A stretch of DNA of 64,000 nt from an uncultured Pelagibacteraceae bacterium (GCA_902582105.1 CACHQT010000003.1:17507-81506); one strand, 5' to 3'; shown: positions 9,151 to 17,297, counted from the stretch's first letter. A program made the numbers and translations. Notes: a model not told the origin generated them from the letters alone.

Positions 9151-10437
9151 ATGGCAATTAAATACTTAAAAAAATCACCAAAGACTTCATCAACAGACGA
9201 TGTTAAAACAAGAGAAATAGTTCAAAATCTTCTTAATGATTTAGAAAAATCAAGAGAAGATGGTTGTAAAGAACTTACAAAAAAATTCGATAAATATTCG
9301 GGTGATATTATAGTATCTAAAGAAAAGATTGAAGAGATTAAAAAAAACTTAGATCAAAAAACAAAAGATGATATTAAATTTTCTTATGACAGGGTAAGAA
9401 AATTCGCTGAAGCTCAGTTAAAAAATTATGGACAAGATTTTGAGGTAGAGCTTTCAAAAGGTTTATATGCGGGACAAAAATTAATCCCGGTAAATACTGC
9501 CGGATGTTACGTTCCTGGTGGAAGATACGCTCATATAGCATCTGCAGTTATGAGTGTAACAACTGCTAAAGTTGCTGGAGTTAAAAATATTATCGCATGC
9601 AGTCCACCTAAAGAAAGTGTTGGTGCACATCCTGCTATTATTTATACAGCTGATCTTTGTGGAGCTGATGTAATATTAAATTTAGGAGGTGTTCCAGCTA
9701 TTGCTGCAATGACTTATGGAATGTTTGGTAATTCGCCAGCTGATATTTTGGTTGGACCAGGTAATCAATTTGTTGCAGAAGCAAAAAGAATTTTGTTCGG
9801 TAAAGTTGGTATTGATTTATTTGCAGGTCCTACTGAAATTGCCGTAATTGCAGATGAAACAGCAGATCCAGAGATAGTTGCTGTTGATTTAGTTGGCCAA
9901 GCAGAACATGGATATAATTCTCCAGCTTGGTTATTCACAACAAGTAAAAAAGTTGCTGAAGATGTAATAAAAAGAATGCCAGAATTAATTGCAGAGTTAC
10001 CAGAAGTTCCAAGGATGAGTGCGAAAGCAGCCTGGAAAGATTATGGAGAAGTAATTCTTTGTGATACCGATGAAGAGATGGCTACAATAAGTGATGAATA
10101 CGCACCAGAGCATCTAGAAGTACAAACTAAAAATTTGAAATGGTTTCACGATAGATTAAAAAATTATGGATCATTATTTATTGGTGAAGAAACAACAGTT
10201 GCATATGGTGATAAATGTTCAGGTACTAATCACATTCTTCCAACTAAAGGTGCTGGTAAATATACTGGTGGTTTGTTCGTTGGTAAATTTATTAAAACAT
10301 TAAGTTTTCAAAGAATGACAAAAGAATCTACGAAAGAAGTAGGCGCAGCTGCAGCAAGAATTTCAAGGTATGAAGGTATGGAAGCTCATGCAAGAACTGG
10401 GGATGTCAGGTTAAGAAAATACGGGTTTTCAAACTAA
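9151..10437 (+). CDS. Histidinol dehydrogenase-family NAD-dependent dehydrogenase, possibly not for histidine
   Basis: 428 residues. All zinc ligands and catalytic residues of E. coli HisD have counterparts: Gln250, His253, Asp354, His413 for zinc and Glu320/His321 for catalysis, with substrate-contact His361. The segment after TNHILPT (KGAGKYTGGLFVGKF) differs from histidine-biosynthetic HisD as I remember it and resembles HisD paralogs annotated as sulfopropanediol dehydrogenase (HpsN). Pairing with a phosphotransacetylase and the absence of other his biosynthesis genes beside it support a catabolic role such as sulfonate-alcohol oxidation. Authentic HisD remains possible. It overlaps the convergent LysE gene by 9 bp. 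Confidence 0.8.
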   Translation: MAIKYLKKSPKTSSTDDVKTREIVQNLLNDLEKSREDGCKELTKKFDKYSGDIIVSKEKIEEIKKNLDQKTKDDIKFSYDRVRKFAEAQLKNYGQDFEVELSKGLYAGQKLIPVNTAGCYVPGGRYAHIASAVMSVTTAKVAGVKNIIACSPPKESVGAHPAIIYTADLCGADVILNLGGVPAIAAMTYGMFGNSPADILVGPGNQFVAEAKRILFGKVGIDLFAGPTEIAVIADETADPEIVAVDLVGQAEHGYNSPAWLFTTSKKVAEDVIKRMPELIAELPEVPRMSAKAAWKDYGEVILCDTDEEMATISDEYAPEHLEVQTKNLKWFHDRLKNYGSLFIGEETTVAYGDKCSGTNHILPTKGAGKYTGGLFVGKFIKTLSFQRMTKESTKEVGAAAARISRYEGMEAHARTGDVRLRKYGFSN

Positions 10438-11043
10438 ATTTAAAATATCCATAAATACATAGCTAGACAAAACAGTCATAAATATAATAATAAAAAAGTT
10501 TATAGCCCTCCAAGTATTGGAATTAATTAAATAATTTGAGAAAAATTTTGCTAAATATCCTAAAGAAAAAAAAAATAAAAATGATGCAATGGAGGCACCT
10601 ATTCCAAAAAAATATTTATTAGTAATTAAAAAATTCTTTGAAAAATTTCCTAAAAAAAATACTGTATCAGAATAAACATGTGGATTTAAATAAGTAAATC
10701 CTAGAGTTTTAGCAATTATATTTTTTAAACTTAAAATACTATTTTTAAAATTAATTTCTGAACTTTGATATAAAGATCTTACTTTATTATAAATAAAATA
10801 AATTAAAAAAATAAAAAGTAATATATTAAATATTAATTCAATATTTTTTGTGAAGTAAATTTTAAAATATTCAAACAAGAATATTCCTAAAAAAATTAGG
10901 ATTAAATCAGATAAAGAACATATTAAACATACTAAAAAAACATATTGCTTTTTTAAGCCCTGCTCTATAACAAAAACATTTTGTGCTCCAATTGCAAGAA
11001 TTAAGCTTAGACCTGTTAAAAAACCGAGTATTAAAAATTCCAT
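10429..11043 (-). CDS. LysE/ArgO family amino-acid exporter
   Basis: 204 residues with about six membrane helices. The N-terminal sequence LTGLSLILAIGAQNVFVIEQGL is close to the diagnostic start of LysE/ArgO proteins, which export basic amino acids. A family-typical LNPHVYSDTVFFLG segment near residue 118 is also present. It is convergent with and overlaps the HisD-like gene by 9 bp. The gene stands alone between divergent and convergent neighbours. The exact amino acid exported is not determined. Confidence 0.87.
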   Translation of the reverse strand: MEFLILGFLTGLSLILAIGAQNVFVIEQGLKKQYVFLVCLICSLSDLILIFLGIFLFEYFKIYFTKNIELIFNILLFIFLIYFIYNKVRSLYQSSEINFKNSILSLKNIIAKTLGFTYLNPHVYSDTVFFLGNFSKNFLITNKYFFGIGASIASFLFFFSLGYLAKFFSNYLINSNTWRAINFFIIIFMTVLSSYVFMDILNLV

Positions 11044-11095
11044 TTGTTTCTTTTATAATTTCTAATTAAAATAAAAAGTATATTTTATTAATTTT

Positions 11096-11440
11096 ATGAA
11101 AAGAAGAATTATATCTAATCCATTAAATCTTGAATTTGAACCTTTCGATAATTATGGCAAGTCAATTGAAGGTATGAGTTGGCACAAAATAAGTTATGAA
11201 AAAGAAAAAGGTCAGGGAAGTTATATTTTGAAAATGGATCCCGGTGCTAAGAGTATTCCCCACGAACACGTCAGTTATGAGGAATTTTATATGCTCGATG
11301 GAGAATTAATTGATGCTGATGGAAAAGTTTTTAAAAAAGGAGATTTCATAAGTTTTGAACCTGGATCAACACATTCTTCATTTACAGAAAAAGGTTGTTT
11401 AATTTTAGTTTTTATGAGATCAAGAAATAAAACAATTTAA
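11096..11440 (+). CDS. Cupin-domain protein (ChrR-like)
   Basis: 114 residues forming a single cupin barrel. Motif 1 is seen as PHEHVSYEEFYMLDGEL with His and Glu metal ligands, and motif 2 as FEPGSTHSSF with a further His. The sequence resembles the ChrR-type anti-ECF-sigma cupin domain, but no zinc anti-sigma domain or sigma factor is adjacent. It is 14 bp upstream of the racemase gene and probably co-transcribed. Function may be metal-dependent isomerase, dioxygenase or ligand binding; not resolved. Confidence 0.75.
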   Translation: MKRRIISNPLNLEFEPFDNYGKSIEGMSWHKISYEKEKGQGSYILKMDPGAKSIPHEHVSYEEFYMLDGELIDADGKVFKKGDFISFEPGSTHSSFTEKGCLILVFMRSRNKTI

Positions 11441-11454
11441 TCGAAAAAAAATTT

Positions 11455-12150
11455 ATGATCGGAATATTAGGTGGGATGGGGACACAAGCTGGCTTAGATT
11501 TTTGCAATAAGCTCGCTATCTTAAATAGAGGTAAGATAGATCAAAAATATCCTCTCTTTATTCTTTATAACAAATCGAACATTCCAAATAGACCTGGAAA
11601 TCTTAAAAAATATTACAATGTTTTAAAAAGTCTAATTAAAGGATGTCATTTACTTCAAAAAAATAAATGTAAATTTATAGTAATACCATGTAACACAGCA
11701 CATCATTGGTATGACGATCTTAGAAAAAAGATAAAAATTCCAATAATAAGTATGCCTATGGAAGTTTATCTTCATACGAAAAAAAATTGTAAAAAAAATT
11801 CAAAAATTGGGTTGCTCAGCACTGAAGCTACTTTAAAAACTAATGTTTATAGCAGATATTTTAATAAAAATTACAAACTTATAAGTCCAGGAAAAGAATT
11901 ACAAAAAAAAAATGTAAATAAAGCAATTAAGTATGTAAAAATGGGCAAGGTTAAAGAGGCTGAAAAAATTCTAAGACCTGCAGTTAATTATTTAATTAAA
12001 TCAAAATGCAAGAAAATTATTCTTGGTTGTACAGAGTTGCCTATTGCAATATTTGCTTACAAATCTTTTAGAAAAATTAAAGAGTCAAAAGTTTTTATTG
12101 ATCCAAATTTATTATTAGCTCAAATTTCCATGAAAAAGTATAAGGCATAA
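11455..12150 (+). CDS. Aspartate/glutamate racemase family protein
   Basis: 231 residues. The N-terminus IGILGGMGTQA and the two catalytic cysteines in PCNTAH (Cys79) and GCTELP (Cys192) are those of PLP-independent aspartate/glutamate racemases, which interconvert L and D forms through two-base chemistry. An aspartate racemase type is most likely because the GGMG start is typical of that subgroup. The gene ends at a strong hairpin terminator at 12153-12186. It is likely co-transcribed with the cupin gene. Confidence 0.85.
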   Translation: MIGILGGMGTQAGLDFCNKLAILNRGKIDQKYPLFILYNKSNIPNRPGNLKKYYNVLKSLIKGCHLLQKNKCKFIVIPCNTAHHWYDDLRKKIKIPIISMPMEVYLHTKKNCKKNSKIGLLSTEATLKTNVYSRYFNKNYKLISPGKELQKKNVNKAIKYVKMGKVKEAEKILRPAVNYLIKSKCKKIILGCTELPIAIFAYKSFRKIKESKVFIDPNLLLAQISMKKYKA

Positions 12151-12152
12151 AA

Positions 12153-12186
12153 AAACCAACAATCTTATAATTAAGATTGTTGGTTT
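12153..12186. terminator. Bidirectional intrinsic terminator
   Basis: Perfect 15-bp inverted repeat (12153-12167 and 12172-12186) with a 4-nt loop, between the racemase gene and the convergent peroxiredoxin gene. T-rich sequence follows on the plus strand, and an A-run at 12151-12155 gives a T-run in minus-strand RNA, so it can end both transcripts. It is the strongest hairpin I found in the window. Confidence 0.85.
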
Positions 12187-12199
12187 GATTTTATTAGAA

Positions 12200-12862
12200 T
12201 TATTTATGTGGATCTGGTACTTTTCTTAAGTAAGGTTTTATAGTTTCCCATCCGTCCGGATATATTTTTTTTGCTTCGTCATTTGTTACTTTAGGAACTA
12301 TAATTACTTTTTCACCTGGTTTCCAGTCGGCAGGTGTTGCAATTTTATGCTTAGCTGTTCGCTGCATTGAGTCAATTGCTCTTAGTATCTCTCCAAAATT
12401 ACGACCTGTAGTCATTGGATATGTTAAAAATAATCCAATTCTTTTATCTGGTCTTATAACATAAACAGTTCTTACTGTTTCATTATCTACTGCTGTTCGC
12501 CCCATTGAAGTTGTTCCAGCATCTCCTTCTAACATATTATAAAGTTTTGCGACTTCTAATTTTTCGTCAGCAATTATTGGATAAGATGGTTTCATACCAC
12601 AAACATCTTTGATGTCATCTAACCATTTAACATGATCAGAAACTGGATCAACACTCAGGCCAATAACTTTAACGTTCCTAGCATCAAATTCTGGTTTCAT
12701 CTTAGCTAATGCACCAAGTTCAGTAGTACAAACTGGTGTAAAATCTTTTGGGTGTGAAAATAATACTCCCCAACTATCTCCAAGCCACTCATGAAAGGAT
12801 ATATCCCCTTCTTGAGTTTGAGCTTTAAAATCTGGAGCAAGACTGTTTATTTTTAATGTCAT
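12200..12862 (-). CDS. 1-Cys peroxiredoxin (Prx6 type)
   Basis: 220 residues, the length of Prx6-type enzymes, which reduce peroxides and alkyl hydroperoxides. The peroxidatic Cys45 sits in FTPVCTTELG. The only other cysteine is Cys88, not where a typical 2-Cys resolving cysteine lies. The long C-terminal dimerisation arm with KVIIVPKVTNDEAKKIYP agrees with Prx6. The start is supported by an AGGAG Shine-Dalgarno sequence 6 bases upstream (minus strand). The gene shares a terminator with the convergent racemase gene. Confidence 0.92.
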   Translation of the reverse strand: MTLKINSLAPDFKAQTQEGDISFHEWLGDSWGVLFSHPKDFTPVCTTELGALAKMKPEFDARNVKVIGLSVDPVSDHVKWLDDIKDVCGMKPSYPIIADEKLEVAKLYNMLEGDAGTTSMGRTAVDNETVRTVYVIRPDKRIGLFLTYPMTTGRNFGEILRAIDSMQRTAKHKIATPADWKPGEKVIIVPKVTNDEAKKIYPDGWETIKPYLRKVPDPHK

Positions 12863-12944
12863 TTTTTCTCCTAAATAAGTTTTTATAAATAAATTATATG
12901 CAAGATTGATTTGTCATGCAATTTTTTATAATGTTTCTAAAGTA

Positions 12945-13640
12945 ATGATTTTCAATCAAATATTTGACGATAAATCTTCAACCTATACGTACATAATTGC
13001 AAGCGATAAAGGTAGAGAAGCATTGATTATTGACCCAGTTATAGAAAAAACTGATGAATATTTAAAGGTTTTGAGAAAATTAGACCTTAAGTTAGTTAAA
13101 GTAATTGATACACATATTCATGCTGATCACATAACAGGACTTAATGAACTTAGCAAAAGAACAAATTGTACTAAAATTATGGGAGAATGCTCAAAATCTG
13201 AAGTGGTAGATTTAAAAGTCAAAGAAGGTGAAAAAATAGAAATTGATAAAATTGAGTTAAAAACAATTTACACTCCTGGTCATACAGATTGTTCTTATAG
13301 CTTCCTAATGAATGATAAAGTTTTTACTGGAGATACACTCCTGATCAATGGAACTGGTAGAACAGATTTTCAAAATGGAAGTGCTGAAACTCAGTACGAT
13401 TCATTGTTTAATAAATTATTAAAATTGCCTGAAAAAACAATTGTCTACCCAGCACATGATTATAACGGTAAAAAATTTTCAACAATTGGAGATGAAAAAA
13501 ATAAAAATCCAAGACTTCAAGTAAACAATGTAGGTCAATATATTGAAATAATGAACAATCTTAAACTAGCAAATCCAAAAATGATGGATATCGCAGTCCC
13601 AGCAAATTTAAAAGGTGTTACACTAGATCAGTTAAAGTAA
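12945..13640 (+). CDS. ETHE1-like persulfide dioxygenase (MBL fold)
   Basis: 232 residues from the ATG at 12945; the frame runs back to a TTG at 12906, but family members begin at the equivalent of MIFNQIFD. The motif THIHADH gives His57, His59, Asp61 and His62; His113 and Asp130 follow. His57, His113 and Asp130 would be the iron ligands of ETHE1. The GTGRTDFQ stretch and the C-terminal NPRL and DIAVPAN motifs separate it from glyoxalase II. It oxidises glutathione persulfide to sulfite. The Cys-rich peptide and cysE-cysK follow, giving a sulfur-metabolism block. Confidence 0.88.
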   Translation: MIFNQIFDDKSSTYTYIIASDKGREALIIDPVIEKTDEYLKVLRKLDLKLVKVIDTHIHADHITGLNELSKRTNCTKIMGECSKSEVVDLKVKEGEKIEIDKIELKTIYTPGHTDCSYSFLMNDKVFTGDTLLINGTGRTDFQNGSAETQYDSLFNKLLKLPEKTIVYPAHDYNGKKFSTIGDEKNKNPRLQVNNVGQYIEIMNNLKLANPKMMDIAVPANLKGVTLDQLK

Positions 13641-13689
13641 GCGACAAATTAATTATTGTAATTTAACAGATAATACCTATATTTCAAAT

Positions 13690-13809
13690 ATGGCATGTAA
13701 TAACCATAAATGTGAATGTACGAACTGCACAAATGATATTTGTAGATGCGATGGAAGTATGCAGTGTGTTTGTCAACCTGAAGAAGCTAGTTGTTGTTGC
13801 AACAAATAG
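13690..13809 (+). CDS. Metallothionein-like cysteine-rich peptide, 39 residues
   Basis: A small open frame encoding 39 residues with 11 cysteines (positions 3, 8, 10, 13, 18, 20, 26, 28, 35, 36, 37), including four CxC/CCC-type clusters, one histidine and no aromatic residue. This composition is characteristic of metallothioneins, which bind soft metals such as zinc, copper or cadmium through thiolates. It does not align by eye with the cyanobacterial SmtA pattern, so it would be a separate type. No strong Shine-Dalgarno sequence is visible. It lies between persulfide dioxygenase and serine acetyltransferase genes, so sulfane-sulfur or metal buffering in cysteine metabolism is a reasonable guess. 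Cys density far above chance in A/T-rich DNA argues that the frame is real. Confidence 0.72.
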   Translation: MACNNHKCECTNCTNDICRCDGSMQCVCQPEEASCCCNK

Positions 13810-13839
13810 TTTTTAGTTAATCTTATTCTCTAAAAAATT

Positions 13840-14421
13840 ATGAATGAATATTTAGAATCTATTATTAAAAGAGATCCAGCTGCTAAATCTAAGCTTAGTG
13901 TAATTTTGACTTATCCTGGTGTTAAAGCTGTATTTTTTCACCAAATTGCAAATTTTTTCTCCCTAGCAAAATTTGATTTGATAGCGAGAATTATATCTCA
14001 ATTTTCAAGATTTTTAACAGGAATAGAAATACATCCTAAAGCAAAAATTGGAAAAAATTTATTTATCGATCATGGTATGGGTGTTGTAATTGGTGAAACT
14101 TCAGAGATTGGAAATAATGTAACTATTTATCATATGGTTACTTTAGGGGGTATATCGCCAAGTATAAATTCTGATGATCAAAGAAACACTAAAAGACATC
14201 CAACTTTAATGGATAATGTTGTTGTTGGATCTGGTGCGCAAATTTTGGGACCAGTAGTAATTGGAAAAAATGCAAAGATTGGTGCTAATGCAGTAATAAC
14301 TAAAGATGTTCAAGAAAATTCTGTGATGGTTGGAATACCTGCAAAAAATGTAGGAGAAAGCTCTCCTAGCGATGAGTCTTTCAAACCTTATGGTATTACT
14401 AAGGAAAGTGATAAAAATTAA
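13840..14421 (+). CDS. cysE: Serine O-acetyltransferase
   Basis: 193 residues: an N-terminal helical region (about 1-60) and a left-handed beta-helix of hexapeptide repeats. Catalytic and family motifs [18 protein letters not shown] and a following LGGIS turn are present. It acetylates serine with acetyl-CoA to give O-acetylserine, the substrate of the next gene. The stop codon is one base before the cysK start, indicating a two-gene operon. The protein is shorter than E. coli CysE (273) because the N-terminal helical domain is reduced, as in the short SrpH/EpsC-like group. Confidence 0.92.
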   Translation: MNEYLESIIKRDPAAKSKLSVILTYPGVKAVFFHQIANFFSLAKFDLIARIISQFSRFLTGIEIHPKAKIGKNLFIDHGMGVVIGETSEIGNNVTIYHMVTLGGISPSINSDDQRNTKRHPTLMDNVVVGSGAQILGPVVIGKNAKIGANAVITKDVQENSVMVGIPAKNVGESSPSDESFKPYGITKESDKN

Positions 14422-14422
14422 A

Positions 14423-15424
14423 ATGAAAAATGCTCAAAACAATTTTATCGAGGGCATTGGAAATACTCCACTAATTAAACTTAAAGCTGCATCAGAAATA
14501 ACAGGATGTAATATTTATGGAAAAGCTGAATATTTAAACCCTGGTGGTTCTGTAAAAGATAGAGCGGCTCTAGCATTAATTAAAGATGCAGAAGGAAAAA
14601 AACTAATTTCAAAAGGTGGAACAATTGTTGAAGGTACAGCGGGTAATACTGGAATTGGATTATGTCTTATAGGTAACTCAATCGGTTATAAAACAATCAT
14701 TGTTATGAATGATAACCAAACCCAAGAAAAAAAAGATATGCTAAGAAATATTGGAGCAGATTTAAGGTTAGTACCACCAAAACCTTATAAAGATGATGGT
14801 AATTATGTAAAAGTTGCAGGAAAACTTGCTGAGGAATTAAAAAGTACAAATAACCATGGTGTAGTTTGGGCTAACCAATTTGATAATACTGCTAACGCTA
14901 AGGGTCATTATGAATCTACTGGACCTGAAATTTGGGAACAAACTGATAGAAAAGTTGATGCTTTCGTTTGTTCGTCGGGAACAGGCGGAACAATAGCGGG
15001 TGTTAGTAGTTATTTAAAAGAAAAGAATAAAAATATTAAAATTTATTTATCTGATCCAGCTGGTTCTTCTCTTTATAACTATATACAAAATGGTGAACTG
15101 AAAAGCGAAGGTGGTTCAATTACCGAAGGAATTGGGTCAAGTAGAATAACAGCAAATTTTGCCGAAGCTAAAATAGATGGAGCATTCTCAATAAGTGATC
15201 ATGAATCTTTACCTGTAATTTTTGATTTAATACAAAATGAAGGATTGAGTTTAGGAACTAGTTGTGGAGTAAATATTGCTGGTGCAATAAAACTTGGAAA
15301 AGAATTAGGTCCAGGAAAAACTATAGTTACAATTCTTTGTGATAAATCTGATAAATACAACTCAAAGCTGTTTAATAAAAAATTTTTAAAAGAAAAAGGT
15401 CTACCTTATCCTAATTGGATATAA
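14423..15424 (+). CDS. cysK: Cysteine synthase (O-acetylserine sulfhydrylase)
   Basis: 333 residues from the ATG at 14423, one base after the cysE stop; an in-frame ATG at 14372 lies inside cysE and is unlikely. PLP-binding Lys45 is in NPGGSVKDRAA, a phosphate-binding GTAGNTG loop follows, and the SSGTGGTIAG stretch binds the cofactor phosphate. It makes cysteine from O-acetylserine and sulfide. The C-terminus is slightly longer than E. coli CysK and the PPKPYKDDGNY segment is like the CysK/cystathionine-beta-synthase-type fold II enzymes found in alphaproteobacteria; cysteine synthase is still the best call because of cysE. Confidence 0.9.
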   Translation: MKNAQNNFIEGIGNTPLIKLKAASEITGCNIYGKAEYLNPGGSVKDRAALALIKDAEGKKLISKGGTIVEGTAGNTGIGLCLIGNSIGYKTIIVMNDNQTQEKKDMLRNIGADLRLVPPKPYKDDGNYVKVAGKLAEELKSTNNHGVVWANQFDNTANAKGHYESTGPEIWEQTDRKVDAFVCSSGTGGTIAGVSSYLKEKNKNIKIYLSDPAGSSLYNYIQNGELKSEGGSITEGIGSSRITANFAEAKIDGAFSISDHESLPVIFDLIQNEGLSLGTSCGVNIAGAIKLGKELGPGKTIVTILCDKSDKYNSKLFNKKFLKEKGLPYPNWI

Positions 15425-15438
15425 TATCGCATAGCTGG

Positions 15439-15460
15439 TATGTAACAAAATTGTTACATA
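15439..15460. promoter_or_regulatory. 22-bp near-perfect palindrome, candidate operator
   Basis: Two perfect 10-bp arms, TATGTAACAA and TTGTTACATA, flank an AA centre. It lies 14 bp after the cysK stop and 35 bp before the next start. There is no T-run after it, so it is a poor terminator and more like a dimeric regulator site for the downstream gene. A shorter palindrome with the same TAACAA/TTGTTA halves is at 35398-35409 before moaA. Confidence 0.4.
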
Positions 15461-15495
15461 AATTTGCTAATCAATATTAAAAAAATAATAATAAT

Positions 15496-15870
15496 ATGAA
15501 AAGTTTTTTTACCTTGATAGTTTTTATGATATTTGCATTTTCACAATCGAATGCAGAAATATCTGAGTCTCAAAAAGAAAAATTAGTTAACTGTCTTGGA
15601 TTATATGCGGCTCACAGCTTTTTAACTCAAGATAAATTGAGTTTAGCAAACATTGAACATTCTCTTGGAGGAAAAAAGTTTTTATCTATTTACCTCGTAG
15701 AAAATGGAATGAAAGAAGATGAGGTTAATAAAAAAATGGTAGAAATCTCTGATAAAATATATGGACAACCTTTTGATGAAAAGGCCTCTAAAAACTGTGA
15801 TAATTATGTTTATAATTTAATTCCTGGTTCTAAAGAAAAAATGGACGAACTAGGATCTAATCAATATTAA
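15496..15870 (+). CDS. Secreted or periplasmic hypothetical protein
   Basis: 124 residues with a clear signal peptide (basic start, hydrophobic core about residues 5-18, cleavage after SNA near residue 20). The mature part of about 104 residues has two cysteines, one near residue 33 and one about 65 residues later, that could form a periplasmic disulfide. I do not recognise the family. A 22-bp palindrome lies just upstream. The following SnoaL-like gene begins 15 bp later with a good Shine-Dalgarno site, so the two may share a transcript. Confidence 0.7.
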   Translation: MKSFFTLIVFMIFAFSQSNAEISESQKEKLVNCLGLYAAHSFLTQDKLSLANIEHSLGGKKFLSIYLVENGMKEDEVNKKMVEISDKIYGQPFDEKASKNCDNYVYNLIPGSKEKMDELGSNQY

Positions 15871-15884
15871 CAAAGGAGAAAAAA

Positions 15885-16268
15885 ATGGACGTAAAAGAAC
15901 AAACGAGAAAAGCTTACGAGCTTTTTGGTAAAGGCGATATGGAAACTTTTTTTAATGAAATGATTGATGACAATATTGTTTGGACATTTCCAGGCAAAGA
16001 AGGTGTTCATCCATTATCAGGAGTGCATAAAGGTAAACAAGCAATGATGGCTGCAATGTCAAAAATTCCCGCGATATGGCCAAATTTTCATTTAAAAATT
16101 TTAGATATGATCAGTGAAGGTAATAAAGTATTTGTTAGAGTGCATGCAACTGCTGACAACATGGATACCATGTTTGGTCATTATTTTGAGTCTAGTGATG
16201 AAGGAAAAACTAAAATTATGATGACTTTTGATGATACTCTAAGCATGTTTAATGCGATGAAAAAATAA
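15885..16268 (+). CDS. NTF2-like/SnoaL-like domain protein (ketosteroid-isomerase fold)
   Basis: 127 residues with the SnoaL/NTF2-like pattern: N-terminal helix (QTRKAYELFGKGDMETFF), IVWTFPGKEGVHPLSG strand-loop and KGKQAMMAAMSKIP helix. The fold serves as cyclase, isomerase, dehydratase or ligand pocket. Aspartate and tryptophan residues at the pocket mouth are family-typical, but no activity can be assigned. An AAGGAG site precedes the ATG by 7 bases. It begins a tightly packed run of seven genes to 19323. Confidence 0.75.
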   Translation: MDVKEQTRKAYELFGKGDMETFFNEMIDDNIVWTFPGKEGVHPLSGVHKGKQAMMAAMSKIPAIWPNFHLKILDMISEGNKVFVRVHATADNMDTMFGHYFESSDEGKTKIMMTFDDTLSMFNAMKK

Positions 16269-16290
16269 AAACTAAACTAGAAGGAAAAAA

Positions 16291-16584
16291 ATGGAAAAAG
16301 AAATGTTAGCTTTAGTTAATCTTAAAGAAGATAAACTAGAAACTTTTATGGGATGGATGCAGTCCGATGAAGGTATGGAAGTAAGGAAAAGTGTTGCTTA
16401 TCCAGAAAAAACAATTGGAGCAATGAAGCCAGACAAAAGTGGAATTATGTTTAAAGTTTCAGTTCATAATGAAGCAGGAATGAAAGAATTTGTTGCTGGA
16501 AATAATCCAAAAGCTAAAGCTATTTATGCTGAATGTGTAAACAATATACAATTATGGGAATTATCTAAAGTGGAGGTAAAGTAA
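16291..16584 (+). CDS. Small dimeric alpha-beta-barrel-like protein
   Basis: 97 residues with a beta-alpha-beta-beta-alpha-beta pattern resembling ABM/DUF3764-type ferredoxin-like folds: MLALVNLKED strand, helix to about residue 30, then IMFKVSVHNEAGMKEFVAG. No cysteine except one near the C-terminus and no catalytic motif that I recognise. The stop overlaps the next start by one base (TAATG), so translation is probably coupled. Such domains often act as monooxygenases, isomerases or as substrate-binding accessory proteins. Confidence 0.6.
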   Translation: MEKEMLALVNLKEDKLETFMGWMQSDEGMEVRKSVAYPEKTIGAMKPDKSGIMFKVSVHNEAGMKEFVAGNNPKAKAIYAECVNNIQLWELSKVEVK

Positions 16585-16904
16585 TGTCTATAATAGAAAA
16601 AATGTCAAAAATAGTAAATGAAGGTGATACTGCAGGAGCAGATCAATTAATACATGATGATTATCAATTTTTAATGCATTCATCTGGAAAAAAGCTAGGC
16701 AAATCAGATGTAATTAAATGGCTTGGTATGAAAGATGTTCAAAAAGAAAAAGTGAGAGTGCTTTTTGAAAATGATGAAGTTGGATTTGAACATGCATTTG
16801 TAAGTTATAAAGATGGTAATAAAGAAGCGGTTATGACATATTACAAATTTAAAGATGGAAAAGTCGCTTACCAAGAAACTGGAGCAACAAAGCTACCAAA
16901 GTAA
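16584..16904 (+). CDS. Second small NTF2/SnoaL-like protein
   Basis: 106 residues with the NTF2-like arrangement: helix (IIEKMSKIVNEGDTAGADQLI), HDDYQFLMHSSG strand, GKSDVIKWLGM helix, then three strands ending near residue 100. It is more compact than the NTF2-like protein at 15885 and not closely similar in sequence, so this is not a simple tandem duplication. It starts one base inside the upstream stop. Function unknown; fold assignment is from pattern only. Confidence 0.6.
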   Translation: MSIIEKMSKIVNEGDTAGADQLIHDDYQFLMHSSGKKLGKSDVIKWLGMKDVQKEKVRVLFENDEVGFEHAFVSYKDGNKEAVMTYYKFKDGKVAYQETGATKLPK

Positions 16905-16910
16905 ACTTAA

Positions 16911-17297
16911 ATGAGCAAAACTATTAGTTTTGTAATGGTTGGAACTAATGACCTTGATAAATCAAGTAAGTTTTATGATGTTGTATTAGATAATCTTGGA
17001 ATGAAAAGAGTTACTGTTACAGAAAGATATATTGCTTACAGTCATTCAAGGGAAGATGGTGGTTTAAAATTTTATATTACAAAACCACAAAATAAAGAAA
17101 ATGCTACTGCAGGAAACGGTACAATGGTTGCATTATCAGCTGAAACAAAAGAAGCTGTAGATAAATTCCACAAAATAGCACTAGAAAATGGCGCAGTAGA
17201 TGAAGGTAAGCCAGGATTAAGATCCGATGGAAATTACTATAGTTATATACGTGATCTTGATGGTAATAAAATAGCCTCAAGATTTCTTGTAAAATAA
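16911..17297 (+). CDS. VOC (glyoxalase/bleomycin-resistance) family protein
   Basis: 128 residues with two beta-alpha-beta-beta-beta modules. The start ISFVMVGTNDLDKSSKFYDVVL and the C-terminal YIRDLDGNKI are standard VOC signatures. In metal-dependent members His and Glu ligands occur at strands 1, 3, 5 and 8; here the first-strand position is Val-Gly-Thr rather than His, so metal binding is uncertain. The stop is directly followed by the next ATG with no gap. Confidence 0.82.
   Translation: MSKTISFVMVGTNDLDKSSKFYDVVLDNLGMKRVTVTERYIAYSHSREDGGLKFYITKPQNKENATAGNGTMVALSAETKEAVDKFHKIALENGAVDEGKPGLRSDGNYYSYIRDLDGNKIASRFLVK

Noticed and set aside
9151-10437. Assignment as histidine biosynthesis HisD
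   Set aside because: Not excluded, but the partner is Pta and the post-TNH segment differs from biosynthetic HisD, so I did not give the symbol hisD.
12906-12944. Extended TTG start for the persulfide dioxygenase
   Set aside because: The extra 13 residues match no family member; the ATG at 12945 gives the standard N-terminus.
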